A DNA stretch of 55,808 nt from Bacteroidales bacterium. Its GTDB lineage: Bacteria; Bacteroidota; Bacteroidia; Bacteroidales; Tenuifilaceae. The notes below the pieces were generated by a model, which had not been told where the DNA came from, ran no database searches, and saw nothing but the letters and a program-made list of their open reading frames with translations. Of the stretch, positions 53,304-55,808 are shown piece after piece. The first letter of the stretch is position 1. Each line of letters starts with the position of its first letter. The stretch covers positions 1-55,808 of the forward strand of contig DSBV01000022.1 in assembly GCA_011045955.1 (NCBI GenBank), given 5' to 3'. Made by a program: the position numbers and the translations under genes.

Positions 53304-55603
53304 TTATCGAAAACCCTTGGGTTAAACAACGAATATCCAAACGACAAATTCAAAAAGAACTGCTTACCCCTATTTCCAGGGTAATGCGACACCGACACAG
53401 TTACAGGGCCTACCAGAGAACTATAAATTACTGAGGCTGATATCAAAAACTCCCTACTTTTAAAGGCATCGCCATAGTAGGCTATACCATCGCTATTGGC
53501 AAGAATAGCTCTGTAGGGCTGATAAACAAAAGCATCGATTCGGAAACTCGCATTACTTCCAAAAGCTACCACTGGCGATAAACCCAAAGCAACATACTTG
53601 CTTGAACGAAGTCCCTTTAGAAACATTATCCGCGAATGCGGAGTTGGCGAGAACTGATTCATTGATAGAATTGTAGCCCAGTAATTGTCGAAAAATCGTT
53701 GCGATGACCAGTAACCATCCAGGTAAAGGCCAAGCCATAAACTCTTTCCAAATAGCCTATGGTAACTCTCATTGCGAAGGTATGCAGTGATAAACGATTG
53801 ATAATTATCAAATTCCGAGAGCTGCATGGCTGTTGTGCCTGGCTTATGTATTTCGTGTCCGTAATACCCCGATACCGAAATTAGCTGATGTCGGCCCCGG
53901 TTAGCATACTGCTTGTGGTTCAGGGTATTTTTTCCCAATCTGATTCCACCCTTAAAGAACCGGAAACGGGTTTTATCGGGGATATCAAATGAGTAGTAGT
54001 TTTCGGTTTGGTAATACTCATCCATCTTTTCACCACTCGATGCAAATATCGAGGTGTTCAATGCGCTGGTATGGCTAAAGCGTAACGCAATAGAGGCAAA
54101 GGTCTCATTCTGGATGGCATAGGCTGGTTTTACATCTTCAAAAAAAGGTATTGGGTTACCGCTATGGTAATCGTAACGGTTAGCAATAAGGGTTGCCACC
54201 AGCGAGATAGGGATTCGCGAAGGGAAAGTTTTCATGGCTGTTAGCCTTCCACTACTGTGAAATTTTCCAAAGTATATATTGCCGTATAAGGTATTAGATG
54301 TTCTGCTTAACCAGTTATGGGTAATGGAGAAAAAACCTTCATTGCCAATATCGGATGAAAGACTCAAGCCTAAACCAACACTGGGGTACCTGTTAAGTGT
54401 GGCTTGCATGTTAACATCAAATAGTCCACTATTTCGATTGTAAACAAATTCGGGTTGAAGGCGAGCAAACACTTTATCGGACATTAACCGGTAGTAGTTA
54501 ACCTTAAACCTATCAAAGGTAACAATGCTAAATTTGCTCATCAATACTCTGTCTATATACTTTTGCTGCATGGGATTCAATCCCAAAACGTTAATTTGTG
54601 AAATGTATAGTTGGGGAAGTTTCTCACGAAACTGTTTGCGGGCATGAGCAAGGCTATCGAGGGGTACTTTACGGCTTAACTTTGCCTTAATGCTATCCAT
54701 TAAGTTAATCGCCGATTGGTAACCTAAGCCAACAATCTCATCAACCCTGTCAAAATCCAAAAGGTTAACGTTTGGCAAACGGGTATCAATAACCATCCCA
54801 ATTGAATCGGGAATATCATAGTTGGTCATACCTACAATCATTGCCTCGAGCTGTTCAAGCGGATTGTCGTCCGAGGGGCTTTTAGAGTTGTTTGCCACCT
54901 TACTGCCAATAATGAAATCGGGCGAAAACTCCTTTAAGGCCTCAGGCCACATGAAGTTATTATAGATTCCGCCATCGAAAAGCAGTAAACTATCAACGTA
55001 AACTGGCTTAAAGTAAAGCGGAAAAGTCATTGAAGTCCTGATACTTCTCCCCAAATCGCCATTTCGGAAGTAAACAATGTTTTTACCAACAACATCCGAG
55101 GCATTACACCTGAATGGTACAAAGAGTTGGTTAAAATCACCACCCGACAAGGCGGTGCCTTGCGTAAAGAGCTCATCAAAGGCAATATCCATCCCAACTG
55201 TAGGTATAAAACTCGAAGCCACCTTGGGTTTAATTCCTTTTGAAGTTAGCACAAGTCCTACGCTCAGATTTTCAGCATCACTTATAGAGAAATCGTTGAT
55301 GTTATACTTAAGCGATTCGTCAATTATCCCTTTACTCCAATTGTAAAAATCGCGGGTGTTAAATAACTCAACCATTTCATCGGGTGAATAGCCCATGGCG
55401 TATAGACCACCAATAATAGCACCCATTGAAGTTCCCGACACGTTGTCGATAGGAATTCCGTTCTCCTCAAGTGCTTTAATAACTCCAATGTGAGCCAAAC
55501 CCTTTGCACCACCTCCGCTTAAAACCAGGCTCACCTTCTGGGCATTAAGCCCTGATGCTAATAGTAACAGAATGAAAACAACCATATATTTTGAACGGCA
55601 CAT
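53300..55603 (-). CDS. Patatin-like phospholipase fused to an outer-membrane barrel (PlpD type)
   Basis: 767 residues. A signal peptide (about 1-22, ending in LNAQ) precedes a patatin domain (about 23-310): oxyanion SGGGAKG (29-35), nucleophile GTSMG (Ser about 59) and the DGG dyad in LLFDGGIYNNF. A POTRA-like segment (about 330-400, with PQLYISQINVLGLN) is followed by a 16-strand-type barrel region ending in SFGYSLFNPRVFDN. This is the type Vd/PlpD layout, placing a phospholipase at the cell surface or exporting it. Its stop overlaps the stop of the kinase gene by two bases. The ATG at 55603 is the first of the frame; a later Met would shorten the signal. Confidence 0.9.
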   Translation of the reverse strand: MCRSKYMVVFILLLLASGLNAQKVSLVLSGGGAKGLAHIGVIKALEENGIPIDNVSGTSMGAIIGGLYAMGYSPDEMVELFNTRDFYNWSKGIIDESLKYNINDFSISDAENLSVGLVLTSKGIKPKVASSFIPTVGMDIAFDELFTQGTALSGGDFNQLFVPFRCNASDVVGKNIVYFRNGDLGRSIRTSMTFPLYFKPVYVDSLLLFDGGIYNNFMWPEALKEFSPDFIIGSKVANNSKSPSDDNPLEQLEAMIVGMTNYDIPDSIGMVIDTRLPNVNLLDFDRVDEIVGLGYQSAINLMDSIKAKLSRKVPLDSLAHARKQFREKLPQLYISQINVLGLNPMQQKYIDRVLMSKFSIVTFDRFKVNYYRLMSDKVFARLQPEFVYNRNSGLFDVNMQATLNRYPSVGLGLSLSSDIGNEGFFSITHNWLSRTSNTLYGNIYFGKFHSSGRLTAMKTFPSRIPISLVATLIANRYDYHSGNPIPFFEDVKPAYAIQNETFASIALRFSHTSALNTSIFASSGEKMDEYYQTENYYSFDIPDKTRFRFFKGGIRLGKNTLNHKQYANRGRHQLISVSGYYGHEIHKPGTTAMQLSEFDNYQSFITAYLRNESYHRLFGKSLWLGLYLDGYWSSQRFFDNYWATILSMNQFSPTPHSRIMFLKGLRSSKYVALGLSPVVAFGSNASFRIDAFVYQPYRAILANSDGIAYYGDAFKSREFLISASVIYSSLVGPVTVSVSHYPGNRGKQFFLNLSFGYSLFNPRVFDN

Positions 55604-55744
55604 AGCTGTAAGCGATTTGTTAAGCTAAAATTAGGAATACTTAGTTGTCTTAACAAGAGCAAAATACACATTCCGGAATATCTAACAAAAGCAAGATTCA
55701 AGTCACAAATGCAACTTTTGTCTTTGTTAATAATTGGTTTTTTA

Positions 55745-55752
55745 CAAATATA
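55745..55752 (-). promoter_or_regulatory. -7 element for the patatin-barrel gene
   Basis: CAAATATA (TATATTTG on the minus strand) matches TAnnTTTG and lies about 142 bases ahead of the ATG at 55603. The remaining 55604-55808 shows no gene. Confidence 0.4.
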
Positions 55753-55808
55753 GGACTTTTATAGCTATACCGCTTCCTTGGCCTGCTGTTAATTCTGTTC
55801 GCAACAAA

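Noticed and set aside
1-55808. tRNA, rRNA or CRISPR arrays
   Set aside because: No TTCGAxTCC-type T-arm with cloverleaf partner, no rRNA-like core and no regularly spaced repeats were seen by eye; a tRNAscan or CRISPR search was not possible here.

Overview
The window looks like a chromosomal segment of a member of the Bacteroidota, most likely Bacteroidales or a related order. The evidence is: several gene starts preceded by the phylum's -7 element (TAnnTTTG); a type IX secretion C-terminal sorting domain; N-terminal signal peptides ending in AQ; a RmuC / GyrB-like ParE / ParC / RlmN / Pgi set typical of the phylum; and a patatin-BamA fusion. Genes are dense and mostly organised as short operons on both strands. 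No rRNA, tRNA, CRISPR array or complete mobile element was seen.

Layout. 1-2180 (minus): two secreted envelope proteins, one running off the left edge. 2387-4853 (plus): rmuC and a family 2 glycosyltransferase. 4861-8316 (minus): rluB-era-der, a ribosome-biogenesis operon. 8317-9880: a scar with an IS4-type transposase remnant and a frameshifted PD-(D/E)XK restriction endonuclease resembling CfrBI. 9884-12041 (minus): lolD, a TIGR02757 gene and trmN6. 12267-13967: a TatA-like microprotein divergent from a saccharopine dehydrogenase. 13968-14901: mostly non-coding, with hairpins and a 50-residue membrane microprotein. 14902-21016 (minus): a six-gene unit of TetR regulator, LolA-like periplasmic protein, two FtsX/MacB-type permeases, an ATPase and an outer-membrane barrel. 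This reads as a self-contained trans-envelope lipid or lipoprotein export system. 21388-22161: a methyltransferase gene with one nonsense codon. 22461-29110 (plus): topoisomerase IV B and A subunits, shikimate kinase and MltD. 29232-30894: a lipoprotein followed by two broken genes (a T9SS cargo and a DUF3575-like protein). 30970-32571 (minus): pgi and a small lipoprotein. 32738-33766: rlmN. 33798-35433: a decayed SulP transporter. 35544-36062: a nitroreductase. 36064-40177 (minus): a proline-dehydrogenase-like protein, a PH-like membrane protein, dprA and a YihY protein. 40299-43556: a tricorn-like S41 protease. 43970-47384 (plus): gatE-gatD. 47486-49108 (minus): lnt. 49210-51363: an aldehyde dehydrogenase and a LysE-type exporter. 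51513-53303: a hybrid sensor kinase with a degenerate ATP site. 53300-55603 (minus): a patatin/BamA-like surface phospholipase.

The strongest unusual signal is gatE-gatD. This is the archaeal-type, tRNA(Gln)-specific amidotransferase pair, apparently intact, under its own promoter and inside an otherwise ordinary bacterial chromosome. The second is the TetR/LolA-like/FtsX-FtsX-ATPase/barrel operon, in which every envelope layer has a candidate component. The third is a proline-dehydrogenase-fold protein that appears to have lost its catalytic motifs. Several accessory genes (methyltransferase, T9SS cargo, DUF3575, SulP, restriction enzyme, transposase) carry nonsense codons or one-base indels while every housekeeping gene is intact. 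This suggests ongoing gene decay, although assembly errors at homopolymers cannot be excluded from sequence alone.
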